A stretch of 18,853 nucleotides of DNA from Conidiobolus incongruus B7586 (lineage: Eukaryota; Entomophthoromycota; Entomophthoromycetes; Entomophthorales; Conidiobolaceae): NCBI GenBank assembly GCA_000697335.1, contig JNEM01007636.1:1-18853 (forward strand), read 5' to 3'. Both the position numbers and the translations under genes were made by a program. Shown piece by piece: positions 10,383-18,853 of this stretch (position 1 is its first letter; every line of letters begins with the position of its first letter). The notes under the pieces were generated by a model that worked only from the letters and a program-made list of their open reading frames with translations, was not told where the DNA came from and searched no databases.

Positions 10383-11300
10383 AATATAAAATTAATAGCC
10401 TCTTTATTATTAATAACTCTTTTCTATATTTTTGGTAAGCTTTTAATATTTAAAAAACAATTCTTTTTATTAAAAACTAAAATTTAATGTTTCACAAACC
10501 AATTTAAATTGTATATAGGAATTTTTTTTCTTGTAAGCTGTTTTTTTAATTGTCTAAAACAATTATAATTATATAAGTTATAATCAAGTAAATATACTAG
10601 ATATAATAACTCCCTCTAATTTTTTTATATAAAAAAATCTTTTATAACTTTAATTTTATATATTCTGTAATTATTATGTAAAATAATAAATGTCTTTAAT
10701 TTATATTAAGAAAACTATTTAAAAATTGTTTTATTTAAAAAAGTAATATATAACTTATTATTAATTAATTTTCCTCAAGATATTAAATTAAAAATTTATA
10801 TACCATTATAATTTATTACAATAATTAATATTTATTTATATTTAAAATATTTATTCATTAGAATTTATAAAAAAGATTAATTTAGCTTAACCTAACATTT
10901 TATTTTATTTTTAGATAAAAGATTATATAAAAAAATTTAAAATTTATTAATTATAAGTATTTACTGTAAAAACCTTTATTTTTAGTTATATTTTAATAAG
11001 TTTAGTTTAACTATAATTATTTTAATTTTCTTTTAAGCTTTTGTTAAATTATAAGATATTTATTTAATATTTTTATTAATTAATTTAAGTTTAAACTTAA
11101 GTAAATATAATATACTTATATAATTAATATTAAATTACTTTAATAATTCTCTAACAAAAATAAAAAGATATTTCTTAATATATTTTTTTACTTTATTAAT
11201 AAGTAAAAGAGTAATAATAAAAATTAATTTTTTAGATTTTAATAAATTTTAAATAATGTCTTTTCTAACTTTAAAATTATAAATCCAGTAATATATGGTA
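10383..11300. repeat. Diverged tandem duplication, copy 2
   Basis: Direct repeat partner of 9429-10382, in the same orientation and immediately adjacent. It contains a perfect 16-bp palindrome, TTAAGTTTAAACTTAA, at 11085-11100; copy 1 keeps most of it (TTAAGTTTAAAC at 10097). The right edge fades out after about 11285, where the next, shorter tandem repeat begins. Confidence 0.7.
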
Positions 11301-11310
11301 GTTTTAAATA

Positions 11311-11640
11311 AAACACTATCTTTATAAGTTGTTTACAAGTTTTAAATAATTTTAAAGGGTTTATAATTAAGTTTTTAAAAATACAAAAATGAAAGCCTTT
11401 TGATAATTATAATTTAATTTAAGCATAATTAAATTTAAATATAAATTTTAAAATCAAAATATTTTAACAAAAAAAAATAATTAAAATTAAATATATATAT
11501 ATATATAGTTTGAAAATATTTATTTTCCTATATATTTTATATATGTATAATTTTTCAAAATGTATAATATGTTTGAAAGATCTGAAATTAAAAAATTTGT
11601 CATTTCTTAATTTCCATACTAATAAATAGTAAATTTGATA
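11311..11640. repeat. About 320-bp tandem repeat, copy A
   Basis: The segment recurs directly downstream at 11641-11945. Landmarks: TATCTTTATAA at 11317 against CATCTTTATAA at 11647, AATTTTAAAGGGTTTATAAT against GATTTTAAAAAGTTTATGGT, and ATATGTTTG at 11567 against 11880. The offset runs from 330 down to 313. It includes an (AT)8 run at 11491-11507. Low complexity makes exact ends uncertain. Confidence 0.55.
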
Positions 11641-11945
11641 AATTATCATCTTTATAATTGATTTGATAATTTTAAATGATTTTAAAAAGTTTATGGTTAA
11701 GCTTTACTGATAAAAAAATAAAAAACCTTTAATAATCACTATTTGGTATAAATATTTTTACTTAAATAATGTTTTCAAAAATTAATTTTGCAATAAAAAA
11801 ACATTATATATCAATATATATACTTTAAAACTATATATTTTCTTATTATTTTGTATATAATTTTTTTATATAACTAATGATATGTTTGTAAAATTATATA
11901 TTAAAAAATTCCCAATTTTTTGATTCTGAGGTAATATTATAGTTG
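11641..11945. repeat. About 320-bp tandem repeat, copy B
   Basis: Direct partner of 11311-11640 with the same order of landmarks. Downstream of it the sequence no longer resembles either repeat family. Confidence 0.55.
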
Positions 11946-12749
11946 TATTATAAAATATTATTGCCAAAATAAATGTTGAATAATAAGGATTAAAATATCA
12001 TCTATAATATCAAATCTTTAATAAATATATGACATAAGATTAAAAATATAATTCTATTAATTGGTGAACTTGATGCAAATGTCTTTGTTGTACTATTTCA
12101 AAACAGGAATGTATATTATTTTTTAATAAATGGCAAATAATAAATTTAATAATATCAAAATTGACAAGTAAATAAAAATATGCATTTATCGATATATTGA
12201 TTTCAAGCATATAAACAAACAGAATTTATAGCAAAAATTGTTGAATTAATTTAAAACACAATTTCAATCATTTGAAATATTCACAATGCATTTTTATAGC
12301 TGCATATTTTCCTTTGATATAAATAGTTTTGATGCTTATGAAGGTATTAAGAGTGAATAAATGAATCTAGATGAATTACCTTCACATTTATAGATCTAGT
12401 TACTAATAAAAACTCAAATAAATTCCTTGAATATGTGCTGAAAGTAGCAAAATCAACATTGTTACCATTTATTCGGATTTAAATCTATCTAGTTCTCAAA
12501 AATGTAAAAATCCGATCAATTCAATCGCTTTAAACTTGATTAGAATATATTCAATAATATTTAAATTTCAGAGATGATAAAAATGTGAGTAGATAAAAAT
12601 CATCCCATAATAAAATATTTGGAAAAAAATTATAAATTTGAATCTGGTAGTCATATTATTAATTATTTATGCATTTTTTTTTCGTCAATACAATAATAAT
12701 ATCATACTAAACTTTAAATTAATACATTTTTGATATTGTTTTATTCCTG

Positions 12750-14556
12750 ATGTCTCATCAAATACAAGTAGATCCTATAGACGTGGACGTTCCTTCTGAT
12801 ATCCTTGAAGGACAGCAAATTATATATGAACTTAAACCTCAGTGGAACATTGACATTGATAAAAACATCGAAAAAATATGTCAAACTTCAAAACTCGATT
12901 TTGAAAAACTAAGTTCAGATAATTTGAATGAACTATTATCCAAAGAAAAACAAAGTCTTGCGACCCAAAAGCCACAAGAATCTACTCAATACAACAATTC
13001 TAATATCTTTCAAAATAGTGAAACAAATAATCAAAATTAAGAAAATGATGCTCAAAAAATGACCGGGATTACGATCAAAGAAATTTCTATGAACTTAAGC
13101 ATTCAATAAGTCAAGCAATAGACTAATTTTTACATATAATCTTCTTATTAAATATCTAATTATTTTGAAAGATTAGCTCACATTGAGATGGGCGTTGCAC
13201 TTGATTTGCTTACTCTAATTTTATCTAACTCCAGCCGGCAACCACCTGCGGATCAGCCTTTACCCGTTCCCGCAGAGTGAGTTACTTTGATAGCTGCTAA
13301 CAAGCCAAGCTGGTCACAGGCCACTTATTCACCAATCCAAACTAAACCTATGGTCTAAAAAATCGGTAATTATCTCAATATTTTTGATTTTCCCATTTTT
13401 TAACAGTAATTTTGCAACTCATTTTAGTCTCTTCATTACTTCGCTCCGGAGCAACCAAGTTATCTAACACCATAGAAATCGAGAATATGATTTGGGGTCA
13501 CATACTACAACTTAGCGAAATGAATTGGTTTATTCAAAAAGTAGAATCTAACAACGACAAGGATCCCAATCAATATTTTATTGATTATGGGTTCCCTGGC
13601 TCTGGCTCATCTTTTTATGAAAACACATACGCTTTTATTGATAGGGTTGTTGATGGAAAACTGGATCTCATGTTGAAATTTGAAGTTGAGAATGCTATTT
13701 CAGTTCATTTACAGCCCACTAGCAAAAATGTACAATTTGTGAAAGATATTCCTGTTCCTATGGGTCTTGAGGCTGTTTATTTTTCACAAACTCTTATAAC
13801 TTCTAGCCTTCCTACCGACTCCATATTGTTTCAAGGGCATGACAAGCCATGCAAAGCCAGATCTACTGTTCTCGAGACTGAGCTTTTTGACTATTTAACT
13901 ATTGAATCCAAATCTATTTCTCAATGCTCTTACAATTGTTTGGATTCTGTTTATGTCAGCATAAATGACGATTGGGAATTAGTGTTTGAACTTAAAGAGG
14001 TGCCACAATCTGAACCACTGGTTTCAACTCACTGACATTGGCTTTGTAGCACTATCAAAACGACTCTCTTATTCAAACTAAGAGAATATCACAAACAACT
14101 TGATTGGGTCAAAAATCATTTGCTATATATTCATGATTGTTTGGCTGTAGAAGAAGTCAAGCGAACTATTCCATAAGTATGGTTATCGATTAATTCACTA
14201 TTTTCTAACGAATGTATTTAGAGTATTCCAAGATCATCAGTTTATTAAACATACTGGGCATATGGTTCTTTATTACTCTTTACAAGAGATTGGTCAGGCT
14301 GTTCAGAGTGTATTGGATTTCTTTAAATCTATAAGTTCAATTTGTTAATCTTTTTCATCACTCTTTTTTCAAAATTGAATACTATCCAATTGAAGATGTT
14401 AAATCACAGCAAACTGTTCTTAGTCATTTTTTATTAATTAATATAGGAAGATTCAACTCGATTAACATTGAATTTAGAGCTCTTAATACCTTTCTTCTGG
14501 GAATTGTTGAATGCGATTTTTCTGTTGAAGCACCAGATCTATTGAAAAAATTTTAG
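12750..14556 (+). pseudogene. MED17: MED17-like Mediator subunit, probably a pseudogene
   Basis: MED17 (Srb4) is an essential Mediator head subunit. Recognisable pieces in family order: 12750-13037 (N-terminal, with VDVPSDILEG); about 13049-13109 (NDRDYDQRNFYELKHSI); 13177-13276 (HIEMGVALDLLTLILS and a Pro-rich tail); 13320-13365; 13428-13999 (GATKL, IWGHILQLSEMNWFIQKV, YFIDYGFPGSGSSFYE); 14050-14176; 14222-14345; about 14350-14556. Good introns separate several: 13277-13319 (GTGAGT, GCTAAC, CAG), 13366-13427 or ending at 13406, 14000-14049, and 14177-14221 (GTATGG, CTAAC, TAG). Yet the frame does not hold: a TAA at 13038 and a shift before 13049, a one-base mismatch across intron 13366-13427, and mismatches between the last three pieces. 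Two shifts sit beside A6 runs (13054-13059, 13357-13362). Neighbouring genes are intact, so decay is likelier than poor sequence, but sequencing indels or a missed splice form cannot be excluded. Confidence 0.65.
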
Positions 14557-14760
14557 CTGAAAAAATATTGATTTTATTTGGTCATCAATAATATTTTAAT
14601 AAATGTTCATTATTATAAATTTTCAAGTTATATGTCTATAATGATTACAAACAATTCAACCTCAAAATCGATCAGTATATTTGATATGTATTTTAATAGA
14701 ATTCAGAAGATTAAAAATTTTTTTAGATAATATTTGATCAGATTTAATATCAAATAAGTA

Positions 14761-14766
14761 TTTATT
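14761..14766 (-). terminator. Poly(A) signal of the cullin gene
   Basis: AATAAA on the minus strand, 44 bases beyond the cullin stop. Support is positional only. Confidence 0.35.
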
Positions 14767-14809
14767 ATAAAATATCAACTAATAAGTGTATTTGGGTAAA
14801 TAGATTAAA

Positions 14810-17338
14810 TCATGGAATGTAAATGATGGAAGAAGGATCTTCTTCCGAGAATTCGAGATAGCCTTTATCTACCAGATATTGAATTCTCTCATCAAATTGA
14901 GCTTTGGAAATAGTAAAAGGAAGCGCACGATTTAATTCAGCCTCCAGTTGAGTCATCTTACAATTGGTAATATTTTTCATCATTCTAATTAAAACAGAAT
15001 CAACTTGATATTGGCGATCTAAAAATGTTTTATGCTTAATTTCTGACTCAACAGGCTCCTAAAAATATAGTGAATAATAATCCAATTAAAAGAAATAATA
15101 ATTTACATCTTTTAGATCTTTCATATCATTAATTCTAATATGGTGAGACTGGTGAGTAAAATTGTCATTAATACGGAATATACAAGAATCTAATGATGAA
15201 TTAAACTAAATGATAATATATTAGCCCAAGTCAATTATCAAATAAGGTTAACTACTTACTGAATTATTTTTTAAAAGAATAGGATCAGACCCACAGCTCA
15301 AACTTTCTAATGATTGATTTAACTCTTTAGAGGGAATATTTGTATGTTGACTGATCTCAGAGAAACTCAATTCGTCTCGGTTTAGTTCATCAAATAAGAC
15401 AAGAATGGAAGCTTGGAAGCAATTGGTTGTGAATTCCTTAGGCCCGTTAGTAAAATTGGCTTGAATTTGACAGTGTCCCAGGGTGTGAAGCCATGAAAGT
15501 TTTTTATCAGGATATTTCTGAGAATAAAATTGTTCAAACTGATTGTGCAAAAGTGTAAGCTCACGAGGTAAAGTAAAATCTACAGTAGGATGATTTGGCC
15601 AATGATATGATGAGAAAATTTTAAAATCAAACTGCACTTCTTGTAATACAGAGCTCTTATCAAATTGTCTAAATTGATCAGTAAGCTCTTGAGAAGTGTT
15701 GATGTCACGTAACATCCCTTCAAGGTTATGTGTAAAATCCAGATTACTCACTTCGCGAAGGTGATTCACCATTTTCTGCTCCAAATCTAAATGAATGACT
15801 CCATCGCTTATTAATCGATTTGCAAGTTGGTGGCGATAAAGATCCTCGAATATATCTTTGGATTCGTTGAGTCTAAATAATTGGATTCCATTTTCGATTA
15901 TTTGATCTGGTGATAAATCTAGAGACATAATTTCTGGGTTTGCCAAAAAATTGTGGAAATAATCGCATAGTTTTTGAGCAATAGTAACAGATTGATTGCG
16001 TAGTGATTTTGTAAAGCATTTCTTAATAGCATCATATACGTTGGAGTTTTGTTCCATTGCTTGTGTTAGATATTTCATGCTAATATTATTCAACCACATT
16101 AATTTATGAATCACATTAGGTTCATTGGAAATATTTTGAATGATAGTAGAGGTATGACTAGTGATGGATTCACAAAGGGCATTTTGAAGAATGTCCAAGA
16201 TTCCCACATGCTTATATAAAGAATACAAGTTCTTCATTAGATCTTGATCATAATCATCAAGAAGTAAATTGAACCCTGGGTTGCGAACAATTTCTGAGCC
16301 ATGATGCTTAATAAGTTCTGAAAAGAGTATATTCATAATGGATTTCTCAGTTTGACCATGTAAATAATTTGAAATAAACTCCTTTTCTTGCTCTAGAACA
16401 TTTTCGACATATTGGATATATTGCTTCAAAGACAATGTTGATAATTTCTCCATCGATTGAGTTTGATAAAATTTTCTGGTATGGAATAATAACTCATCTT
16501 CAAATGTATACTGATAAATATTTAACAGAATAAGCATTTCAAGAAGATTTTTAACAGGCTCTCTTTCGATTGGTTTCCCAGACTTGATTTGAAAAATTGC
16601 CAGAATTAAGCTTTGATAGATTTTATCCCTACAATTGAAATCATTTTGGAGGGCTTGATTAAACTTGTATAGGGATAATTTGGACAGCGGCATAAATTGA
16701 GAAGTTTTACGGATTTGAGTTTGATCTAAATATGAGAAAATGATATTAATTATTTTTGTTTGCTGTTGATATGCCTTCCATTCTTTGTTGAAATCAGACA
16801 GAAAATCTTGAGAATCCACATTTCTAATTCGACAGTTTAATAAATATATAATTGTCATAATAAATATAATACCTAAAAGCATTTTGAAGTCTTTCTCTTG
16901 AAGAAGTTTCAAATACTTGTTCTAAGCGTTGATATATATTTTCTCCTTGCTTATTCCGGCATAAAATTTGGCATAACTAGAAAAATTATGAGTAAAATAA
17001 AATAAAATAAAATAAAATGTCAAAAGATTTACCTGATATAAATTTTGAAGGCCTTCAGGGGGTTGTGAACTCTTAAGAATTGTATCTAGTGCTTGGTTTA
17101 GCTTTACCCAGCATTCATCAAAATAATCATTTGGTAAAGAAACAGGGGCTAATAAATTAAAAAAATTAATATTAGATATTAAATTAACAAATAAAGGAAG
17201 AATATATTTACCATTGAACCCTTTAAATGAAATGGATTGCTTTGAATTTTTCAATTGATTAATTGGTCCAGATCCATAAATATTTTTCCCAGGTGAAAAA
17301 TAGTTGTTTTTTCCATTAAAAGCATAAGGATGAAGCAT
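14810..17338 (-). CDS. CUL4: Cullin, CUL4 type: ubiquitin ligase scaffold
   Basis: Model on the minus strand: exons 17338-17212, 17148-17033, 16976-16873, 16823-15260, 15205-15107 and 15058-14810, giving 752 aa (human CUL4A is 759). All five introns are 48-63 nt and keep frame. Cullins bind a substrate adaptor (DDB1 for CUL4) at the N-terminus and RBX1 at the C-terminus. The N-terminal helical repeats run from about residue 50 (CWVKLNQALDTIL, NLYQLCQILCRNK), with IKSGKPIEREPVKNLL matching the CUL4 class. The cullin homology region includes DIFEDLYRHQLANRLIS near 441 and NLEGMLRDI, then the alpha/beta part (YHWPNHP, LSWLHTLGHCQIQANF). The winged-helix end carries the neddylation site DSVLIRMMK with acceptor Lys698. 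Residues 1-45 are poorly conserved and Asn/Gly/Ser-rich. CUL4 rather than CUL3 or CUL1 is judged from remembered alignments. Confidence 0.9.
16994..17018. repeat. (AAAAT)5 microsatellite in a cullin intron
   Basis: Five perfect AAAAT units lie inside the second cullin intron (16977-17032). On the transcribed strand they read ATTTT and form a T-rich tract between the GTAAAT donor and the TTTCTAG acceptor. Length changes here could alter intron size without touching coding sequence. Confidence 0.85.
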
Positions 17339-17704
17339 TTTGAAAATATTTTTTTTATGACTGACAATATTAAAATAAATCCCAAATTATTGAATATTAT
17401 TAGTTTATGGGACAAAAATGATTAAATCATGATCAGTATTATTTATTTATATCAAGGAAATTAAATTTTATATTATTCAAAAAATTTATATATTGTCAAT
17501 TCACACTAAGAAGAGTAATCGTTTTAAAATGTAAAAAGAAAAATAAGACTGTTTGGAACCAATTTTAATATATAATTATTATTATTATTTATTTAAAATA
17601 AAGGAATTGAAAATGAAAATCAGTTAATAACTTTAAATATAAAAAAGAATAAATTATAATATAAAATCATTTCAATTAGTTTATTTTGTATTAAATAAAT
17701 ATGT
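17339..17704. other. Spacer between cullin and threonyl-tRNA synthetase
   Basis: This 366-bp AT-rich gap separates two genes on the minus strand. It should hold the 3' end of the synthetase transcript and the cullin promoter. I see no ORF, RNA gene or distinctive promoter motif beyond T-rich and A-rich runs. Confidence 0.6.
17680..17685 (-). terminator. Poly(A) signal of the threonyl-tRNA synthetase
   Basis: AATAAA on the minus strand, about 20 bases after the synthetase stop. Support is positional only. Confidence 0.35.
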
Positions 17705-18853
17705 TTATAAAAACTGCCTTTCGTTGGATTGGAATAGTTCAAGTAAGCTTTCAATAGTATGGGATCCTAAATCAACTCCATCTCTAGTTTTGATGGCAAT
17801 AGTATTGGTTTCGACTTCTTTCTCACCAATCACAATCATATAGTTGTATCTAGCTTGGTGACCGTTGCGGATCTTTTTGGAGAGAGAATTATTGCTTAAA
17901 TCAATATCGATGTGGTAGGAAGAATATGGAAATCCAGGGAACTTAAGTTTGGAATGTACTTCCATAGCATAGTCGCTGAGGTGCGAGAGCGGAAGGGGAC
18001 AGATAAGAGCCTGGCGGGGACTGAGCCAGAATGGCCATTTACCAGAGTTGTGCTCCATCAATATAGCAAGCAATCTTTCAATAGATCCAAAAATGGCACG
18101 ATGAACCATGACTGGTCGAGAGTAGGAGCCTGATTGGTTCTGGTACTCGAGTTGGAATCGCTGTGGCAGTTGGAAATCGAGCTGAATAGTGGCTGTTTGA
18201 TGCGAGCGTCCCAGCGCGTCATTGACCATGATATCAATCTTAGGACCGTAAAAGGCACCATCTCCTTCTTTGATGGTCCATTTTCTTCCAGTGTCATTTA
18301 AAGCACTAGTTAATGCGCGTTCAGCTTCTTCCCATTCGCTTAATTCGCCCATGTAATGTGTTAAAGGACGAGTGGATAAGGTGAGATTGTAGTCTTTGAA
18401 AGTTAATGCTTGGTAAACAGTATCCAACATCTTTAAAGATTTGGAGATTTCAGCTTGAACTTGATCTCTGGTACAAAAGATATGCCCATCATCTTGGTGG
18501 AATTGTCTAACTCTAGTTAAACCAGAAAGAGCTCCAGTAGCCTCATTTCTGTGCAAAGCACCAAAATCAGCGAAGCGAATGGGCAGATCCTTGTAAGTTC
18601 TAGGTTGGCTAGAGTAAATTAAACAATGTGCTGGGCAGTTCATTGGCTTCAATCCAATGGAGTGCGAGTTTTCATGAGAATGATCGCAAGGGCTTGATTC
18701 GTGAGATTCCAATAAAAACATGTCATCTTTATAGTTATCCCAATGACCTGATATCTTCCACAAGTCTTTCTTAAACAATATGGGTGTCATTACTTCTTCA
18801 AAACCATATTCTTGATATTTATGTCTTAAGAAGCTTTGTAACTTGTGAATGAT
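17705..18853 (-). CDS. MST1: Threonyl-tRNA synthetase, mitochondrial type (3' part)
   Basis: A single open frame of 382 codons runs in from the right window edge and ends at TAA (17707-17705); the start lies outside. The enzyme charges tRNA-Thr. Counting from the window edge, motif 1 is near EYGFEEVMTPIL, and motif 2 spans RFADFGALHRNEATGALSGL to QFHQDDGHIFC. The three zinc ligands that select threonine are present: Cys73 in PMNCPAHC, His124 in QDDGHIF and His251 in MVHRAIFGS, with spacing close to the E. coli enzyme. Motif 3 (HRAIFGSIERLLAIL) precedes the anticodon-binding domain (WPFWLSPRQALICPL to the end). GLTRVRQFHQDDGHIFC and the compact C-terminus resemble yeast mitochondrial Mst1 more than the cytosolic enzyme; the targeting sequence is not in view, so mitochondrial assignment is inference. 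A Ser/His-rich loop (SPCDHSHENSHS) precedes the KPMNCP block. Confidence 0.88.
   Translation of the reverse strand: MIHKLQSFLRHKYQEYGFEEVMTPILFKKDLWKISGHWDNYKDDMFLLESHESSPCDHSHENSHSIGLKPMNCPAHCLIYSSQPRTYKDLPIRFADFGALHRNEATGALSGLTRVRQFHQDDGHIFCTRDQVQAEISKSLKMLDTVYQALTFKDYNLTLSTRPLTHYMGELSEWEEAERALTSALNDTGRKWTIKEGDGAFYGPKIDIMVNDALGRSHQTATIQLDFQLPQRFQLEYQNQSGSYSRPVMVHRAIFGSIERLLAILMEHNSGKWPFWLSPRQALICPLPLSHLSDYAMEVHSKLKFPGFPYSSYHIDIDLSNNSLSKKIRNGHQARYNYMIVIGEKEVETNTIAIKTRDGVDLGSHTIESLLELFQSNERQFL

Larger units (their letters stand above)
8264..12749. other. 4.5-kb AT-rich gene desert
   Basis: No coding region is recognisable. The only longer open frame (11649-11464, minus) is a run of Ile, Tyr, Phe, Lys and Asn codons expected by chance. 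The right-hand half contains two diverged tandem duplications (listed separately). The left part, 8264-9428, shows nothing beyond an (AT)7 run at 8656-8669. Two small inverted repeats lie near 12339-12384 and 12473-12515. The stretch is much longer than the other spacers in the window. No transposase, integrase or reverse transcriptase trace is visible. Confidence 0.65.

Noticed and set aside
11464-11649. Minus-strand ORF of 61 codons in the gene desert.
   Set aside because: Only Ile, Tyr, Phe, Lys, Leu and Asn codons in low-complexity AT sequence; it lies inside a tandem repeat.
12339-12515. Two inverted repeats of 8 bp (TGAAGGTA with TACCTTCA; TCGGATTT with AAATCCGA) suggested an RNA gene.
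   Set aside because: Stems this short occur by chance in 4.5 kb, loops are long, and no RNA family signature is seen.
8264-12749. Possible degraded transposon or virus-like element in the gene desert.
   Set aside because: No terminal repeats, target-site duplication or recognisable enzyme fragments were found; the duplications are direct and adjacent, not element-like.
13038-13175. Reading TAA and TAG as glutamine would join the first and third MED17 pieces in one frame.
   Set aside because: The intact genes end normally: cytochrome c, TypA and the synthetase at TAA, DCN1 at TAG, the cullin at TGA, with no in-frame stops inside them. The alternative code is not supported.
13018-13176. A single 159-nt intron (GTGAAA to TAG) would bridge the first MED17 break in phase.
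   Set aside because: It would remove the well-formed helix NFYELKHSI that belongs before the HIEM block, is far longer than other introns here, and leaves the later breaks unsolved.

Overview
The window looks like nuclear DNA of a fungus, probably an early-diverging (non-Dikarya) lineage. It is extremely AT-rich between genes, has many short introns (about 43-87 nt, GT..AG, often with a CTAAC or CTAAT branch site), and uses TAA, TAG and TGA all as ordinary stops. The lineage guess is inference from AT content, intron style and gene set; no marker in the window fixes it. Cytochrome c, a CUL4-type cullin and a mitochondrial TypA/BipA GTPase argue against anaerobic gut fungi and against budding yeasts.

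Layout from left to right. 1-2600 is gene-free AT-rich DNA. Cytochrome c (2776-3240, +, three exons) has a palindromic CCAAT site and a TATA box upstream. A doubtful minus-strand ORF lies at 3508-3813. TypA/BipA (4734-6867, +, three exons) carries a mitochondrial leader. DCN1 (8263-7115, -, eight exons) converges on it. 8264-12749 is a 4.5-kb gene desert holding a diverged tandem duplication with a period of about 950-1000 bp and a second one with a period of about 320 bp. A MED17-like Mediator subunit locus (12750-14556, +) shows good splice sites but several frame breaks and is most likely a pseudogene. A CUL4-type cullin (17338-14810, -, six exons) and the 3' two-thirds or so of a mitochondrial-type threonyl-tRNA synthetase (18853-17705, -, cut by the window end) complete the window.

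Two themes recur. Cytochrome c, TypA and the MST1-like synthetase serve the mitochondrion (respiration and organellar translation). DCN1 and the cullin belong to one pathway: DCN1 is the co-E3 that promotes NEDD8 transfer to cullins, and the cullin keeps the acceptor lysine. I see no mobile element, CRISPR array, rRNA or tRNA gene, and no clearly new biological system. The items most worth checking are the decayed MED17 locus, the AT-rich tandem duplications and the start-codon-only coding exon of DCN1.
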